From contig CM034142.1 in assembly GCA_019914995.1 (NCBI GenBank), forward strand, positions 1,116,001-1,180,000: DNA of 64,000 nt, given 5' to 3'. Under the pieces are notes generated by a model. The model saw nothing but the letters and a program-made list of their open reading frames with translations. It had not been told where the DNA came from and did not search any database. Below are positions 48,535 to 61,897 of the stretch, piece by piece. Position 1 is the first letter of the stretch. Every line of letters begins with the position of its first letter. This DNA is from Acanthochlamys bracteata. Its lineage: Eukaryota > Streptophyta > Magnoliopsida > Pandanales > Velloziaceae. The translations under genes were made by a program, and so were the position numbers.

Positions 48535-48815
48535 TAAATATGAACAATTATGAGTTAGAAAAATTTGACAAATTTTCAACTCGATTTGAGAACGAATCTA
48601 ACTCAACACAATCACTTGATCAAGATATCAAGATGAGACAAAAGATATATATTTTATCAATTTTTATTATTTACATTATCTTGATCATGTGGCATGATGA
48701 GATCAATTTGTGATTCGATTGATTTGAAAGTTTGTCAACGTGTTTCTAACTCATACTGCTTCATATTCAACAGTAAATATTGAATTTGAAGATCTTCCCG
48801 ATCGGCTAAGTTAGA
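48535..48815. mobile_element. Hairpin-type MITE, relative of 17623-18019
   Basis: It shares the core AATCACTTGATCAAGAT with the earlier element. The left half (GAGTTAGAAAAATTTGACAA) pairs with the right half (TTTGTCAACGTGTTTCTAACTC), but divergence between the arms is greater. Confidence 0.55.
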
Positions 48816-51006
48816 AAAGTAAAATTTTTAACTAAGAAGACGTGTTTGCCTCGCGAGAGTTCGGACTCGCAAACTAGTGCATGATATAAAGACAGGCTTA
48901 CCGACGCGGTCCTATGGCACAAAAGTCGACCGTATTTACGGGAGCCGTTAGATGTTGATTGGAAGCTAAGCTAGATGCATTATGGCAGAGCACATAGGAG
49001 CGGCTATATCGTTATTTCCCGTATATTATATATTAAAATGAAACTAGAACTAAATTTATAAGAAATAAGTTCTATAATATGTTTAAAGTATTTAGTAAAA
49101 ATGCATTAAGTTACTTGAATGTAGAGGTGTAAAAATAGTCGGATGAAGTCGACCAGCCCTTCCTAACCGAGCCAAGTAAGTAGCTGGGCCAGCCAGGCTT
49201 AATTATATTTTGGTGGCCCAACTTTACTCGGTTATTTATTTTATTTTTTATTTTATATAACAAATAATATAAATTAAAAACTAATTCTAAAAAGATTATT
49301 ATTAAAATAAAAAATAATTATAAATATTTTTTATTATTAATTTTTTTAATTATAAGTTGATCTAATCAATTGTCATATTGATCAGATCAAAGATCATCGT
49401 TGACCGATCAATATGCATAGTGAACGAACAGACGGATCACCCGACATATCAACAATATCGGTCTTATATTGCCTAATGGACGGGGATGGGACCGGATCGG
49501 CCCGTTTCTCTTACTGTTTATGGGTAAGGCGGTGTAGAAAGTTTTAATTTAAAATTTTGCAGAAAAGAGTTTAACACATCAATAGTCTAATTCTACACAA
49601 ATATAGTTGGGACCTTTGAATTGCTGATGGCCACAAAAGAAACGACACCTAAGTGCCACGTCAACTGTTAAAAACAGTTCTTTTTGGGTTGGCCTTGCGT
49701 TCTCAAATGACAAATCTACTTGTTACGACTTCAAGTGGGCTAAAATTTGGACTATTTTTGGCTTAGACTGTTTGACTCATAAACTAACAAAAAGATAAGT
49801 TTGTCTCATCGACTTCTGCTGAGCACATATTCAGGCCATCTTCGGTCCAGCTCGCCAACATTCGTGGTCTGTTTTGAATTAATACAGCTTAACTAATTAA
49901 TACTAGAGTTTACACAGAGTTTAATTAATCTAAATATAAAACATAACTCTCTCACTATTTTTCATTTCCACCAAAAAAATTTTCTTTTTTTTTTCTCTCG
50001 TGCACTCGAGAATTTGGGGTGGGATGACATTATCTGGAGGAGGAAATTTCGTCCAATGCTATTCAATCACTCGCATATTTTCAAATCACGTATCAGTAAA
50101 GATGTAAAGTCAGATCAGTTCGATCAGTCGGAGCCAAATAATACAATTAAATTGGACCGAACACGACCTGCTCTGCTACTAGCATCTGAACAATCCGATC
50201 TTGCCAAAAAATTTAATGATCTAATTTAATTTTATTTATATAATTTAATGATTTTATATAAATTATTTCTAATAATCAATTAAATTTGACCGATCAGTCA
50301 TATATAACATATTTTGATTAAATAAATTATCAAAACTTAATTTTGGCAACAATGAAATTTTGACCGTTGAACAAACGGACGGAGCTCTGTTAGGCTAACA
50401 AATATATAATCCGCGTATTATTCGTTGACCGAACAGTCAGAGGTCGTTTGGGAGTACCTTGAAACGAAACTTTTTAAAATAAAAAATATTTTTATTTTTT
50501 TAAAAATGAAATTTATTTTTTTATTTTTAAAAAAATAATAAAAATATATAATAAAAATACGTAGAATTTTTTATATATTTTAAATTTTTAAATAAATTTT
50601 TTAAATATTTATAAAATATATAAATAAAAATAAAAATTTTATTTTCGTAAGAAGCTAACTACTGTTTATGAGCCGAACGGGCCGTGATCCGATCCAGCTT
50701 ACCGCTCCACGTGCCAGCCTGTTTAGTCCGACCCACTTGAATCTTTGCTCACTACTCCGCCGATCTCCGGTATCTTCGCATCGCCGCCGACCCTGTTCTC
50801 GACTACGCTCTATTCGTCGAGTGAGTAATCGTCTATCGGTGGATCCATTAAATGTCATATTAATTAATTCAACTTGCTTCGTTTCGGTTTTGGAAGATTC
50901 TGGAAGATACTGGCTTGTGCTTGCTTTGTTTCTATTGATCGGTTTATCTGTCTATTGAATTTTCTAGGAGCTAATTGTTTTGTGCTTTTTTTACGTTTTG
51001 AACCAC

Positions 51007-51262
51007 AGCTTGATGATCTGCTGGAATCGGACTTGCAGCTCGCCCGCCTCCTCTTCACTTGTCCGCGGAGCTTCTTCCTCGATTCGACCTTTGTTTGATG
51101 AATTGGCTTGAACTTTTTGAAGAGACATTTCCAAGCATTGGAAGAATCATGGTGAAACATTGTGGTATCTTGCTAACACTCAATGGGATTGTGATAAGAT
51201 CAGGAGCAGTCAGATGATTGAGGGAGAACGGGTGTATGAATGCTAGAAATGCAAGCACAGGC
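51007..51262 (+). pseudogene. MCM9 DNA helicase fragment
   Basis: After a splice-acceptor-like CCACAG, the sequence encodes LDDLLESDLQLARLLFTCPR, which suits the N-terminal domain of plant MCM9. It continues (with frame changes) as FEETFPSIGRIMVKHCGIL, LTLNGIVIRSGAVR and IEGERVYEC*KCKH. The MCM9 pattern FPSIGR.R.KH.G.LLTLKG.VIRSG.VK..EGER.Y.C.KCKH is easily seen. An in-frame stop replaces the residue before KCKH, and a one-base shift follows AVR. Only part of the N-terminal domain is present; no AAA+ core was found downstream. It is a relic of a larger gene. Confidence 0.75.
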
Positions 51263-52239
51263 AAGCGAAGAGTTATTTATTTACTTTTGTTTTTGTTGAT
51301 GATCTTTTGGCGAAGTTAAACTGAATAATTTATCGACTATGAGATATCGGTTTTATGTAACAGTTTATCTAAATCTTTCTATAGGACGTAAGTGCTAAGG
51401 TTTGTCAATTCTTGGTAATTTATATATGTCAAGGATACTTTGGCATTAGGATTGCGTAGTAACAGATTCTAGAAATGATAAATAAGAGGGAATAGCTTGG
51501 GGGAAATTTGATGTTATCCTATTTTCAAGGAAATGACAAGAATGCGGAACAAGAGAATAGTGGATAAAATTGCAGTTCTTAAAAAAATGAAGAAAGGAAT
51601 TGTGCATTCTTCTACCTAGATGATTTGTGATGATCTGTAGTTTTTTAATACCTTGGCAAGAAAAGATCTTTTGATCCCTATCAGGATAAGGTATGGTTGC
51701 ATTTAATAATAATAATGGAAGCCCTCTTCTAAAATTGTGTTTCCCTAATATAGTGGAATGTGCTTTTCTTCTTCCTTATTTAGGAAAATATAAAAAATTT
51801 AGTTAGAATTGGTCCTGGGTGCCTTTAGATTTTGTTCCTATTATGAACATGTAAGACAGTATGCTCAAAAGATTGTTGATTATTCTCTGTGAAAGATGTC
51901 TTTACTTTGTTTAACATATGCTCCATAGTTACATTGTGTCTGGAATATCCTTTCTTGTCCATAGATTGAAGTTAATTTGTGCACATTACTCAATCTTTGA
52001 TCTCACAGCATCATCATTGATGCTATTCTATTTACTTCAAAGATGAATCGAGGAACTCTTATTATTGTTATCAATTACTCGATTCTTAAATGTTTGTCAC
52101 ATGATATGTTTTGGCTGAAGAGTTACCTGAAAACATGTAAGAAGTTTTTTGTCTTCGTATGCCACTGACAGAAGGTCCTAACTGAAACGCCTTTGCTGCA
52201 AAATTGACTTCTCTGTATTAGCTTTGAAAAATAACAACA
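51263..52239. other. Spacer between two relic genes
   Basis: Composition resembles plant intron or decayed gene sequence. I see no exon that I can match to MCM9 or to LysM proteins here. Confidence 0.5.
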
Positions 52240-55200
52240 ATGGCCTCGTTCTCAAAATCAACAATGGAACCCTTCCGGTGCTGACTCATGCTCCACTCTT
52301 GTCGGCTACACGCTCTACGCCGACCTCAAGCTCTCGGAGCTCGCTTCTCTGTTTAACGCCTACCGGATCGCAACCCTCGCCGCTAACTCCGTCGACTTCA
52401 CCGCCACTGACGTCATCAACCATATCTTCCCTGCCGGAATATTTCTTAGGGTCCGGCAATCTGTTCTTGCGCCGTCGGGATTCCAAAAAACGTATAAAAC
52501 GCGGCCGGCGGATACCCTTTACTTCGATTGCTGGTTCGGTTTACGCTGGCCTTGTTTCAGTGGATCGGGTGCGGAAGGCGAATAATCTTCCAGATCCTTT
52601 CCGTTTGATGCGGGACAGGTTTTGAATGTTCCGTTACCGTGTACGTGTTTTAACAGCGCGCCTATTTTGTCTGTCCTATGTGGATGGAGATATGATCGCG
52701 GATATCGCGATTCTGTACGAAACAACGGTTACTGGTATCATGGATGTGAATGCAATGGGTAGTCCACTGTGAAGCTTGGAGATATTATCGCCATTCCTTT
52801 GCCAGGTATTGATTACTTCAATGTAGCAATCTTCTGTTAAGTCTTTTTGTTGCAGGTATGCTTTTTTAGAATATCATTTGATTGTGGTAGGTGTTGTGAG
52901 GTGATAGGCAGAGTTTGTGCAATGTATGCGGTCTCACTTACCTTCATGTCCTGTTCTAAGTTCACCAGCAGTGAAATCTTGTAGTGTTGCTTGTATAGAG
53001 GTGAATGTTGGCGTTTCCTGCTTTGAAAATTCTGAGCTCCAAGCTACATGTGGTTAAGCGAGCTTGTAGGTTTGCCCAAAAAGAACCTCATAAATGAGCT
53101 TGGTCCTAGTTTGGTTTTGCTTCTCGTCTACATTAATGTACCAACTTTTAAGACCATTGCTTTATTAAGTAATTTATGCTCATGAAATATTTTGTAGAAG
53201 AGCTTGTCTAAGATCTCTTAAAGGCTTGCATAATTGGGAAGTCATGAATCTCTCTCTCTCCACAAGCTATTTTACTGGCTTAGTTGATCTATCTTAATTC
53301 CTAGACCTAGATTTTGGCGTGTTACCAGAATTAAAGTTGTAGTGATAAGTTGAGATTTGTAAAACTTAATTGCAATATAGAAGTGGAAAACAACCTAACT
53401 TTTCAGTTAATAAGATGTCTTTCTATCATTTGTTTGTGTTCGTGTCTTGCGGTAAGGTTAGGTTTCATCGGGAGCTTCCCATGGGCTTCTTTATGAGTTC
53501 TTGACTGACCTCAAGCTTATATAAGTTTATGAAGGTGATGGCGTCAACCATTGTTAGATTGCTAGAATGATGGTTGAGCTTTAGCTTGACTACTGCTAAT
53601 CAAGCTAAGCTAATAAGGAATTGTTTGTCTTGGCTTAGCACTTAATTTGCTAAGTTGTGTTCAGCACGATTCAACTTAGTTATTCAGGAATATCTAAAAT
53701 CAAAACCACTCTCATTCTTTTGTGATATTTAGGGGCCGTTTGGCTAAACTTAAAAGTTTTAACTTTTATGACAAAAGTTACTTTTTTGATTTTTTTTAAA
53801 AAAAGTAGCTGAAAACTTTTTTAAAAAAAGGAGGTATGTGTTTGGATAAATTTTACTTTTTTGGAAAAAAAGTTGAATAAGGTGTTTGGCAAAGACTAAA
53901 ATATCCTTTATAATAATATATATATACATATGTGTGTGTATATATATGTTAACTTAATAGGGTCAATAATGTAATTTTTTTTTTAAATAGACAAAAAAGT
54001 TTTGAAAAAGTTACTCAACGTAACTTTTATTTCTGTGACTTATAAGTTGAAAAAGTAACTTATAAGTTGTTCATCCAAACACTCTTGTTTTACTGTTTTC
54101 AACTTATTTTAACTTATTAGTTGAAATAAGTATATCCAAATGGCACCTTAGCTACAACTGTTTGTGCTTCAGGCTAAAGGTTTATCAGCCTTAATGGTTG
54201 CACACCAGATCGTGTTTCGTCATGTTGTCACTTGTTTTCATTTTAGCTCTAAGGTTCTTTATCTGTGCTATGTCAATTGTAGCATGGTATATCGAGTAGA
54301 AAGGACCTATTTATTCATTGTTACTTCATCATGTATCTTCGACAAGTTTCTCTGCGTAACTCTTTTTTTTAAACTTCTTGTCTCTCTTTTGTGCTCAATG
54401 CTTACAGCCATTGAGAGTCACTTGTTAAAGGCCTCGGCTAAGCAATTGGGTGCAGCATCAAATAATGCATGGAAAGATCTGTATTAAATATAATATAACA
54501 ACTTGTAGAAAAATTGTCTCTAGGTTGGATTGGTTGAATGTACTTTCCTTTTGATATTTAGACACAATTTCCTCCTTACTCATTTAGATACAAGTCCCTC
54601 GAGACAATTTATAAAAAAAAAGTTGCTTCTATAAAAGTTAGTTTGGATAAGGTGAAGGACCAAAGGATATTTCAAGCTAAAGGGCACTAGATCTTCCGGT
54701 AATGTTCATTGAACATTTGGTACATGCTTTAATCTTATAATACTAAGAATTATCTACAAGGAATTAAAAGATTGAAGATAGTAGTACAGCACAGAAGTAT
54801 AGCATTATTGGAAAATTGATCGTCCTACTCTATTATGAAAGTGTGAAACTTGTAGTCAATGGATAATTGATGTGTAATGTATGAATAAAGTGGTATCAAA
54901 CTTGTATATTTCATTTACTATGTCTTCAAACATGTAAAGGAACTTGTCTATTGTAAGCAAGATCTCTTTGAGATTATTAAAATGTGCTAGTTTCAAGTAT
55001 ACCATTATTTCTGTTTTTAGTTTGATTTTCTTTAGTTCTTGTTGGCCATATGCTAACTGGATAATTTGTCATCTAGATATAGTGGAAGTTTAAGAAAGGT
55101 GTTTCTCTTCTAAGTTTTATTTAGATTTTATGTCGCTATGAAGTACTTGTGGTTGTTCTTTTGGGATCTTCTTGTGCATTAGTATTTTCGCCTGATTGCT

Positions 55201-55500
55201 GGTTCTTCATCAGTCTGTTGGTCAATGCTCCCAAGATTTTGCATCAGACTTTGGCTTAATTGTGGCAAATGGGAGTTATGCTATTGCAGTGAGCCATTGC
55301 GTGCAATGCAGTTCTGAGCAAGGAAATCTCAAATATTTCGCCACTTGGGTTTTAATGTTAATATTTGAAGTTAATAATGTGTTCTCTTTGTTGTTTACTT
55401 TTCTGTTTAATCAGCTTGTATTGCAAACCAGCTCCGTTGGCGGCATCTTGCTCTAGCATGCAGTGCATGAAAACAGCAATTAGTGCTCGGTAACATCACC
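52240..55500 (+). pseudogene. LysM domain GPI-anchored protein pseudogene (LYM1/LYM3-like)
   Basis: The first block (52240-52810) encodes, across frame changes, CSTLVGYTLYADLKLSELAS, then NHIFPAGIFLRV (LysM 1), YKTRPADTL with SIAGSVYAGLVSVDRVRKAN (LysM 2), and GDMIADIAILYETTVTGIMD then VNAMGS and IIAIPLPG (LysM 3). A second block (55235-55490), after a 2.4-kb intron-like gap, encodes FASDFGLIVANGSYAIAVSH and CVQCSSEQGNLK, then in another frame PLAASCSSMQC. These are the domains of plant LYM1/LYM3 receptors, which bind peptidoglycan or chitin fragments at the plasma membrane. Several frameshifts and stops are visible, the signal peptide is lost, and no GPI-signal end was found. The intron is retained, so it is a decayed genomic copy. 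A Tourist-like MITE lies in the intron. Confidence 0.87.
53732..54147. mobile_element. Tourist-like (PIF/Harbinger) MITE with TTA target duplication
   Basis: The 416-bp element has ends GGGGCCGTTTGG and CCAAATGGCACC, flanked by TTA on both sides (53729-53731 and 54148-54150). Its arms are complementary further in: AAAAGTTTTAACTTTTATGA against AACTTATTTTAACTTATTAG-type segments, and ACTTTTTTGGAAAAAAAGTT is near-palindromic. A TA/TG microsatellite sits in the centre (about 53910-53950). It lies in the intron of the LYM-like relic. Confidence 0.85.
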
Positions 55501-56989
55501 TCCTAACTGACGGTGGTTTGTTAATTGCACTACTCTAAGCAAGTGAGTTTTCCTATAAGTTGTGCAAATGTTGATTTTTCTATTTTGTTCTTTGAACATG
55601 ATAGATGCTATTTTACTGGTTTCTTGTAGGTTGTTTGTTTATTAGCTTTTGCTTATAAGCTTATATGCCACCTTTTAATTTTGGGTACAAGTATAGATTT
55701 TTTTTGTTCATGAGAAGCTATGAGTCCACTTCCATGGGCAAACTATTGTGAATTTGGTATAAGACGTATTGTTTCGTTTGCGAAGACATAAAAACTTTTG
55801 ACCGTGGATTAGCGAGCTGTTTTGCAACGCATTTTAAAAGTATTTTTTAATTTTTTCCATTCATATTTTTTAAAATTAAAATTTTAGAAAGTATAGAAAA
55901 ATTTTATGTTTCTGATTATTATTTATTTGTTATTTTTTAAATAAAATAAAAATATTTTTATTTAAAAAAAATTATAAAAACATTTCCAAATGCTCTCAAG
56001 GGCTGTTTGGGATTGATTTTGATCTACTTCTCATTCCAAATTTGATTTTACACTTTTTAATAAAATTTGTACAATATTTTGTAAAAAATTTTATATTGTA
56101 AAATTATTATTATTTATTATTATTGTTTTACTTCAAAAAATTAGAGCTTATTAAAAATTTTAAAATATCTTTTGTTCTATAAATTTTTTTTTAAAGTACT
56201 TCCAAATATGATATGAATATCTGATAGCATTTTTCTTATTCTAAATTTTCGTTGCTAGTTAAGATGCTCAAAAATAATGAAATCTGAAATTGAGGAAGCA
56301 AGACTTAATGAATTCTAATTTCTATTCTTATGTTCGATTTGTAACGGCTCTATCAAAAAATAAATGATCAAGACTATGGGGAACTGACTAAAAATTGTTT
56401 AGGTAATATATTTGGTTCAGTTTTAGATAATCTAGGTAACAAAAATAAATCATATTTTAAATCGAATGGTGATATGATTAAGTTAAAATCGAAGCAACCT
56501 GGAGTTTAAATAAAGTTGAACCACATAAATGTTCTTTAGCACTCGTTCCATTACTGCAACGTAAATTTCTAAAAAATAAATTTTAAGAATAATTAAAAAA
56601 ATAAGGTTTTATATTCAATTTTATTTGAAAATGAATTTAAAATAAATTTTATTTGATTATATTAAAAGTGAATTTTTTGGTTCAGAAAAGTTAGATGAGG
56701 ACTGAAACATGTTAAAATTTGCTATTTTATATATTTTAATATTATTTTCAATTTTAATTCAATTTTATTTGAAATTTATTTTTTTAATTTATCATAAAGT
56801 ATTCTAAGCTTTATTTTTATCAAATTCATTTTTTATTGTTAATCCTGTAAATTTACTTCTGTGAAATTTAATTTTTTATGAGATCGAAGTTCGTTCTAAG
56901 TGTGCACTAATATATCCGTACCAAATAACTTCTTTTGTAATCCTTATGAGAAAATTGTAAGAAAATTTTTGAACTTTTGGGTAAGTCAT

Positions 56990-57283
56990 GCATGTTTCAA
57001 ATATTCGTAATTAAGTTTCGTAAAAGTGAAAAATTAAAATTAAAATTTTATGAAAAATAAAGTGAAAGTAAAGTTCAGTATTTATATTTTAATAAAATTT
57101 TGAAAGTGTGTTAGAAAGTGAAAAATATAATTATATTGAGAAGTGTGCAAATAAAAAAATTAGAATGAAAATTTTGTATATGGAAGTGAAGTTCTGAATT
57201 CTTTGTATAATTGAAACATATGAACCGTTTGGAACTTAAAATTTGGTAAAAAAAAGTAAAGTTACGGACGTTTGAAATACACC
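56990..57283. mobile_element. MITE, family B
   Basis: It begins GCATGTTTCAAATATTCGTA and ends GGACGTTTGAAATACACC. It is collinear with the copies at 47994 and 58476 over its whole length, including GTAAAGTTCAGTATTTATAT and ATATAATTATATTGAGAAGT. Confidence 0.7.
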
Positions 57284-58475
57284 TTAAAGGATGGTCATAG
57301 TACTTTTAAAGAAAAGTTTTTATAAAATAAAAAATATTAATAACATTTTTAAAGAAAAAATATTTTGTTATTAATTATAAATAATAATAAAATTGTATAA
57401 AATAAACTTTTTTTATCGTTTTAAAAATTTAAAAGAATTTAAAATTTTAGAATGAAAGAAAATTTCTCATTAAAACAGGTGATAATTATCAAAATATCAA
57501 ATCTGTTTTTGCTTTATAATTTTTTTTTTTAAATAAAGAAAGGGTATCAAATAAGTTCTTTGGTTTCTTGCTCAAGGAAATAAAGAGGTATAAGTTTTTA
57601 TGTTAATTTTGCAATTGATGGTACGTAGCATATGTACAGTCCTTGCAGTGTACAGCTTGTGGCTGTGCTGTCACATCAAACTCGAGCGACCCCATCTAGA
57701 AAGAAGAAGATAAAGATAAAACAAGTGGGCCTAGTTTCAAACGGTCCCCTACTACTACTACTACTGTGATTGGTGGGCCTTGATTTACTGTGGTGCGTGA
57801 AGTCCACGAGTTGTAGAATATTTAAAAAGCCGTGAGCAATGAAACTTCTTTTTTCTTTAAAATTCATGACTCTGGGCCCACAATGTTTGCAAGCCCATTT
57901 TCCTGCTTTTAATTATGTTAATTACAATATTTTAAAATTTTACTTGCTTGAATATGTAGGAATTGTATCTTTCAAAGAAATTTTAGATTTCAACACTTTC
58001 TTACTAGAGCTTTTGAATGTTGACTGCAGTAATGTTACATAATCTGCTTCTTCTTTTATTTGATTATGTTTATGATTATGGCGTTAAGAAATTATTAAGA
58101 TGAGAAATTTCAAATAAAGTTATCAAGGAAAGCTTTCTAGTGAAATAAGGTTTCCCTTTCATTTTGATTGAAAAAATTTGTTAGAAAGCAATATAGTAGT
58201 TGTTTAATATGCTTTTGTAGTGATTGCTAAAAAGTCTTTGATAGCTATTTCTTTAGAAATATAAATAAAAAAATTTGTCTTTCTCAATGACATCAGTTTC
58301 ATTAGTGGAATGGATTTGCATCGCATACAGTTGCATCCTTGTCGTTGAGTGGTTTGTCCATTCCCAACACCATCACTTTAATATTAAAAAACCAAAAGAA
58401 AACAATCTGTATTCACATTGTTTCACACCTTTTTTTCATTCTATGATAACTTATGGAAGAAACAGCGACAACTAT

Positions 58476-58760
58476 GTGCGTATTTTAAATATTCATAATT
58501 AAGATTTATAAAAATAAAAAATAAATTTTTTAAAAAACAAAATAGAAGTAGAGCTTAGTATTTGTGTCTTAATAGTTTTTGTAAGTGTGTTAAAAATTAA
58601 AATATATAATTATATTAAAAAGTGTGAAAGAAAAGTTAGAATTAAAATTTCGTATATAAAAATAGAGCTATGAATTTTTTCTATAATTGAAATATATGAA
58701 CGGTTTAGAACTTAAAATTTAAATTAGAAAAAATAAAATTACGGACGTTTGAAATACGCC
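58476..58760. mobile_element. MITE, family B
   Basis: It begins TGCGTATTTTAAATATTCAT and ends ACGGACGTTTGAAATACGCC. It is collinear with 56990-57283 and shares the internal AGAGCTTAGTATTTGTGTCT. Confidence 0.7.
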
Positions 58761-59959
58761 TTATATATAGCTTTTATTTCGAAAACTGTTTTAATTTTTT
58801 CAAAATTTTATTTTATTTGTTCAGATTTTGAATTAAAAATACTTCATATATTTTAGTTATTATTTATTTTTATTTCATACTTAATTTTATTTTTATTAAA
58901 ACTTTATTTCAATTTTATTTTAGGTACTTCAGTTATCTCACTAAACTTCTTTTAATAAACTTTACTTTCAATCAAATTTTATTATTATAATTTTTTAAAA
59001 TTTATCTTCCTAATAATCACTTTCAAAAAATTGGAATAATATACATATTCACAAGAAAAGAATCTAATTTTTAAGACATACAGGCAAATCAAGGTAGTCC
59101 ATTCTTTGCTAGAGTCCAGTTAAGATAAATAATTAGTGCAAACTTTTGTGCTTTTGTGTACACTGGTTTTTTTTTTCCATTCAATGTTAATAAATGGCCC
59201 CTACTGCAATTGGAAAAACAATGATAGACAACCAAACAAGAATATTTTTTTGAATACATGAAAAAGATGTTGTTTTTCAACTTGAGAAGACCAAGTAAAA
59301 ACTTTCCCATTTCGAACTAGTTGGATCCTTAAAAAAGGTAAGTCAATATTATAACTTTTTTAAAAATTATTTCTCGACTTCTCTCGCTCAATATTATTTT
59401 GGATTTTTTAATATAGCTGGATTTTTTTATTATTTATTATTAGTTTTTTAATCAAAAAGTATAGTTATATTTTTGTTTTAAAAAAATTATTTTAAAAGTA
59501 ATTTGAAACGCTCCTAATTATTAGGTCATTAAGCATAACTTAACACGAAAGCTATTTACTGAAAAACAAAATTACCTACGATCATGTTTGAAATAGCTGA
59601 AAAAATAAAATTTATAAAAAATTTTTTTAGAAATTTTTTTAATTTTGAAGAAAAACAATTATGCATACAATTATTTTATAACATACATGCCAACACATAT
59701 ATAAGCTAGATTGGATCCATTCATGGGGTCGTCATTTTAATATCTCTTTGTTTTCTAGTAATATGTAAATGAGAATATGCTTTGGAGATATTAGAATCTC
59801 CTCGGTACATGAGCTTCTTCGCTTATTAGAAAATAATCAACTCAAAAATTTAATTTTTTCAAAATAAAATTTTGAATAAATTATTTAAAATATGTTTTCA
59901 AATATAATTTATTATAGTAAATATAAATTATTTAGAACTCATATTTTGATAAAAAAATT

Positions 59960-60680
59960 ATAATTGTCAGATCTTGACCGACTCTATCGATCCGGACGGT
60001 AAATCGGTCCAGATTTGTAAAAGGATCGTTTATGCAATCGATTCGTTTTGATTCGGTTTGACCCACTTTAATCTGGTCGACCCCCTCGTCCGAATCAAAC
60101 CGGATTGAAAATTTTTTTTAAAATTAATTAAAAAATTTTAAATTGATGATATATTTAATGCAAAAATAATTACTAATATTTCTATGTTAAAAAATAATAT
60201 GTAGTTTAAATTTTACATTTGGATGTGATAATACAAAAATATAATTAATTATGTCTTATTGTAAACATCAATTATTAGTGATTTTTAAAATTTTATATTA
60301 TAAAATATTTAGACTCAAGTATGTATACCTAAAAAATTAGTTATATCTCTTTTATAATTTATCTATTTTATAATTTAATCTTTTAATCTCCTAATTTATT
60401 TAAATATTTTAATTTTCGCTTTGATTATTATTGTTGTTGTTGTTGATAGTAATGCCATAATAAAAATATTTTAATTTTTTACTATGATTGCTGTTGCTAT
60501 TATTATTGATAGTATCATTAACAGTAGATTTTTTACTATAATAATTATTATTATTAGTTAAAAATACTTTAATATTATTGACCCGATAATTTGACGGGTT
60601 AATCCAGACGGGTCAATTCAAGAACCGTGATCCGAACAGTTTTTCGGTTCGATATCCGGTCCGGTTCTTACGACTATAAA
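59960..60680. repeat. Non-autonomous transposon-like repeat with GC-rich ends
   Basis: A GC-richer left segment (GATCCGGACGGTAAATCGGT and following) and a right segment (TTCGGTTCGATATCCGGTCC) flank an AT-rich middle. This is the same architecture as 7350-7901 and 25210-25838, but I could not fix its ends or a target duplication. Confidence 0.4.
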
Positions 60681-61897
60681 AAAATAAGTTTATAAAAAAG
60701 CGACTATGAGTTGTAAAAATAAATTAAAAAATCTGAAATTTAATTTTTTGATATAAATAAAGTGAGTTACCTATAAATTAAAATATCGAGGGCCTGTTTT
60801 GCATTGAGTTTCTAAATATAATTTTTAATTTTTTATTCATAATTGTACATAATTTATTTAAAATTTTAAAAATATAATAATAAAAGTTTATGTAAAAAAC
60901 TTACTATTTTTATTTTTATTTATTATTTATAAAATAAAAAAATAAAATTTATTTTTCGAAATTGAATTTAATGAACTAACAAAATACGCAAAAACAATTC
61001 ACATAATCTTCTCTAGAAAGGAGATCCCATGCAAAACCACATTGGTTTAAGATTTTCATAATCCCCTAGTGATGACATGTTGGATCAAGTAAACTAATCA
61101 CATGAAGTTAATCATGAACCTTTTTAGAAAATTATGTTTATTAATTTAATGTACTTTTTTTGCATTTTTTGGTAACTAAAGTGCTTGTAGCATTAACCCA
61201 TTATTTAACAATTAATTAAGAAAAAATCGGTTGCCGCTAATGTGGCGACAAAGCAATTATGCTAAATAATTAAGCAAATATTCCTAGAAAATTATTTTAG
61301 TGCTCCACAGAAAATTTGCAAGCATTATAATAATTTCTCATGTATTTCATGAAAAAAAATGAAAACAGATATTAAAAGTAGCATTATAAATCATTTCAAA
61401 AAACTTATTTTGTCTTTAAAACCAAAGGTGAATAATTAGTAAATAATATTAATATCTTTAATTAAAATTATAAATGTCTTTGTCACTAATTTCTGGGACC
61501 ATGTGGACAGGCTACTACCTATCAGCAAACCATTATCTTACAAATATTTAACAAAATGTTTATATTAATTTATTGATCAAAGATACATAGACTCACCTTA
61601 ATTTTAATAATTATAAGCTTAAATTTTCAGAAAACTTTAACAAGTAAAAACTGAAAGATCATTAACTTTAATCTTACCCTTGTTTTCATTACCCTCCCTC
61701 AGCTTCAACAGTTTAACAATCTCCACCTTCCCTTTCATTCACAACTCTACAGTAGAACTATTTTACAGGGTTTCAAACATAAAAAAGATCTACATACAAT
61801 TTTTTCCTTCTTCCAATTGTACATAAAAGTGTTTCTCATATTCCACATTCATTCAAAGTCTTTTTCTTCATATTTCAAACTGGTAGGAATTTTCTAG

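Larger units (their letters stand above)
46454..51006. other. AT-rich spacer with MITEs, no supported gene
   Basis: It holds MITE copies at 47102-47305 (family A), 47994-48287 (family B) and 48535-48815 (hairpin family), plus repeats rich in GATC/CCGA motifs near 49122-49520 and 50095-50430. 50450-50640 is half of a family A copy. 50660-50830 is GC-rich and may be the decayed leader of the MCM9-like relic. Confidence 0.55.
55501..61897. other. Long AT-rich spacer, no supported gene
   Basis: It contains family A-like copies at about 55815-55995 and 56003-56210, family B MITEs at 56990-57283 and 58476-58760, an ACT microsatellite at 57750-57764 and a repeat rich in GACCGA/CCGGTC motifs at about 59960-60680. 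Its last several hundred bases (61650-61897) are the 3' UTR side of the HD-Zip gene. Short open frames (57839-58042, 58275-58502, 59089-59310) have no recognisable homology. Confidence 0.6.

Noticed and set aside
49122-50430. Repeats with GATC/CCGA motifs as a single transposon
   Set aside because: The left end TAGAGGTGTAAAA at 49122 has no matching inverted end, so no element borders could be set.
52224-52625. 133-codon plus-strand open frame
   Set aside because: Most of it is in the wrong frame for the LysM blocks. Only its last third coincides with a LysM 2 segment. The locus is better described as a frameshifted LYM-like pseudogene.
52240-55500. Processed (retrocopied) origin of the LYM-like pseudogene
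   Set aside because: The two coding blocks are separated by 2.4 kb of intron-like sequence and no poly-A tract or flanking duplication is seen.
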